5,912 nucleotides of DNA from the NCBI GenBank assembly GCA_022360075.1, contig JAKSDN010000571.1:1-5912 (forward strand). The letters are read 5' to 3'. Source of the DNA: Kiloniellales bacterium (lineage in GTDB: Bacteria; Pseudomonadota; Alphaproteobacteria; Kiloniellales; JAKSDN01). Numbering within the stretch: position 1 is the stretch's first letter; every line of letters starts with the position of its first letter. Below the pieces are notes generated by a model. It did not search any database and had not been told where the DNA came from. It worked only from the letters and a program-made list of their open reading frames with translations. A program made the position numbers and the translations under genes. This document shows positions 5,209 through 5,912 of the stretch, piece by piece.

Positions 5209-5912
5209 TCAAACCAGGCGGACCACCTCGCCATCGGCGGTCTTGCCGTGCTTCTGATAAAGCGCCAGAGCCTTCAGCGTCGGCTCGTCGCTGGCGACGA
5301 ACAGCACCGCCGGCTCGCTATCGGAGCCGTTGACGTGCTCGCACCAGGATCCACCGGGTACCGCGAAGGTGTCGAAGCGCGCCCAGTCCAGACGCGTGCC
5401 TTCGACCAAGCTGTGGCCGCTGCCTTCGATCGGCGCGCAGAGCAGGCTGGCGTTCTGCTTCATCGGCCGGGTTCGCTCGCCCGGACGCAGCATCTGGGCG
5501 AAGAAGGTCATGGTCTTGAACACGGGCTGACCGTTGGTCGGATCGAGATACTCGATCGACAAGGCCTCATGGGGATCGCCGTCCCAGTCCTTGAAGCGCT
5601 CTAGGAGCTCGCGCATCGCCGCCCAGCGGTAGACATACATCGGCGAAGCGTTGCCTGTGCCCCGATCGTGCGACAGAAAGCGCGGCATCAGTCCGCCCTG
5701 GCCATAGACCCGCTGCGAGTAGTCGCTCGGAAAGCGCGCGGACTGCACGACCTTTCGGACCTTCTCGCCCCCCTCCTCCTCGCGGTAGTCGTGCTCGAAG
5801 TAGGTCGCGTTCAGGACCTCGACCAAGGGCAGGTCGAGGACGCTCAGGTTGATCGCCGGCTCGTCGCCCTGGTTGCCGTGGTTGTGCCAGGTGTCGTGCG
5901 GCGTCAGCACCA
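5209..5912 (-). CDS. Gentisate/salicylate 1,2-dioxygenase-like bicupin, 5' end outside window
   Basis: C-terminal portion of a predicted cytosolic Fe(II) ring-cleaving dioxygenase of the gentisate 1,2-dioxygenase / salicylate or 1-hydroxy-2-naphthoate dioxygenase family (usually about 340-400 aa). Some 233 residues are visible. The first in-frame start-like codon, GTG 5910, lies inside the conserved core, so the true start is beyond the right edge. The fragment opens with TPHDTWHNHGNQGDEP (3-18), matching the family's end-of-first-cupin motif; the first His of WHNHG should be the third iron ligand, while the HxH pair supplying the other two lies outside. A linker with the family's YxxPxxGxPV pattern (121-130) leads into the second cupin (about 135-215): LRPGE (141-145), RPMKQNAS (148-155) where a metal-binding cupin would have HxH, then VPGGSWCEH (184-192). 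Loss of metal ligands in cupin 2 is normal in this family. Exact ring substrate undetermined. Confidence 0.85.
   Translation of the reverse strand, partial: VLTPHDTWHNHGNQGDEPAINLSVLDLPLVEVLNATYFEHDYREEEGGEKVRKVVQSARFPSDYSQRVYGQGGLMPRFLSHDRGTGNASPMYVYRWAAMRELLERFKDWDGDPHEALSIEYLDPTNGQPVFKTMTFFAQMLRPGERTRPMKQNASLLCAPIEGSGHSLVEGTRLDWARFDTFAVPGGSWCEHVNGSDSEPAVLFVASDEPTLKALALYQKHGKTADGEVVRLV

Noticed and set aside
4436..5257. 273-codon plus-strand open frame opposite the GST gene
   Set aside because: Antisense shadow of a complete GST and its spacer; no domain or credible start context.
5209..5910. GTG 5910 as the true start of the cupin gene
   Set aside because: It falls inside the conserved TPxxTWHxHGN core and would remove most of the first cupin including two iron ligands; the frame is open to the window edge, so the gene is cut by the window and not naturally short.

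Overview
The window is GC-rich (about two thirds G+C by eye), densely coding, and all six genes lie on the minus strand. It looks like a chromosomal catabolic and uptake locus of a high-GC proteobacterium. An alphaproteobacterium of the Rhodospirillales/Rhizobiales type is my best guess from base composition and protein character, but no rRNA or other taxonomic marker is present.

Read in the direction of transcription (right to left), the order is: (1) a gentisate/salicylate 1,2-dioxygenase-like bicupin whose N-terminus lies beyond the right edge; (2) a 200-aa glutathione S-transferase of the GstB (YliJ)-like type; (3) a 308-aa NAD-dependent 3-hydroxyacyl-CoA dehydrogenase family protein with a GTG start; (4) a 351-aa periplasmic BMP/PnrA-family solute-binding protein with a signal peptide; (5) a two-domain ABC ATPase of the NupA/YufO type with an uncertain non-ATG start; (6) the first 214 residues of a NupP/YufP-type permease, which overlaps the ATPase stop by 4 nt (GTGA) and runs off the left edge. 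The permease has no in-window stop, so it is easy to miss.

Genes 4-6 form an ABC importer in the standard binding protein, ATPase, permease order; a second permease would be expected just beyond the left edge. Genes 1-3 are soluble enzymes upstream on the same strand, with gaps of 131, 82 and 78 nt between consecutive genes. The simplest reading is one transcription unit, or a few closely spaced ones, that imports a small molecule and degrades it. The ring-cleavage-type cupin and the GST suggest an aromatic or related substrate. That link is inferred from gene neighbourhood; BMP-type importers are best known for nucleosides.

Non-coding sequence is limited to short spacers. The most notable is the BMP-ATPase spacer, which carries a perfect 18-bp GC palindrome flanked by two copies of CCGCGCGG. 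I see no tRNA, rRNA, CRISPR array, insertion sequence or phage feature. The window looks like ordinary metabolic DNA with a few points worth checking, and I do not see clear evidence of a wholly new system.
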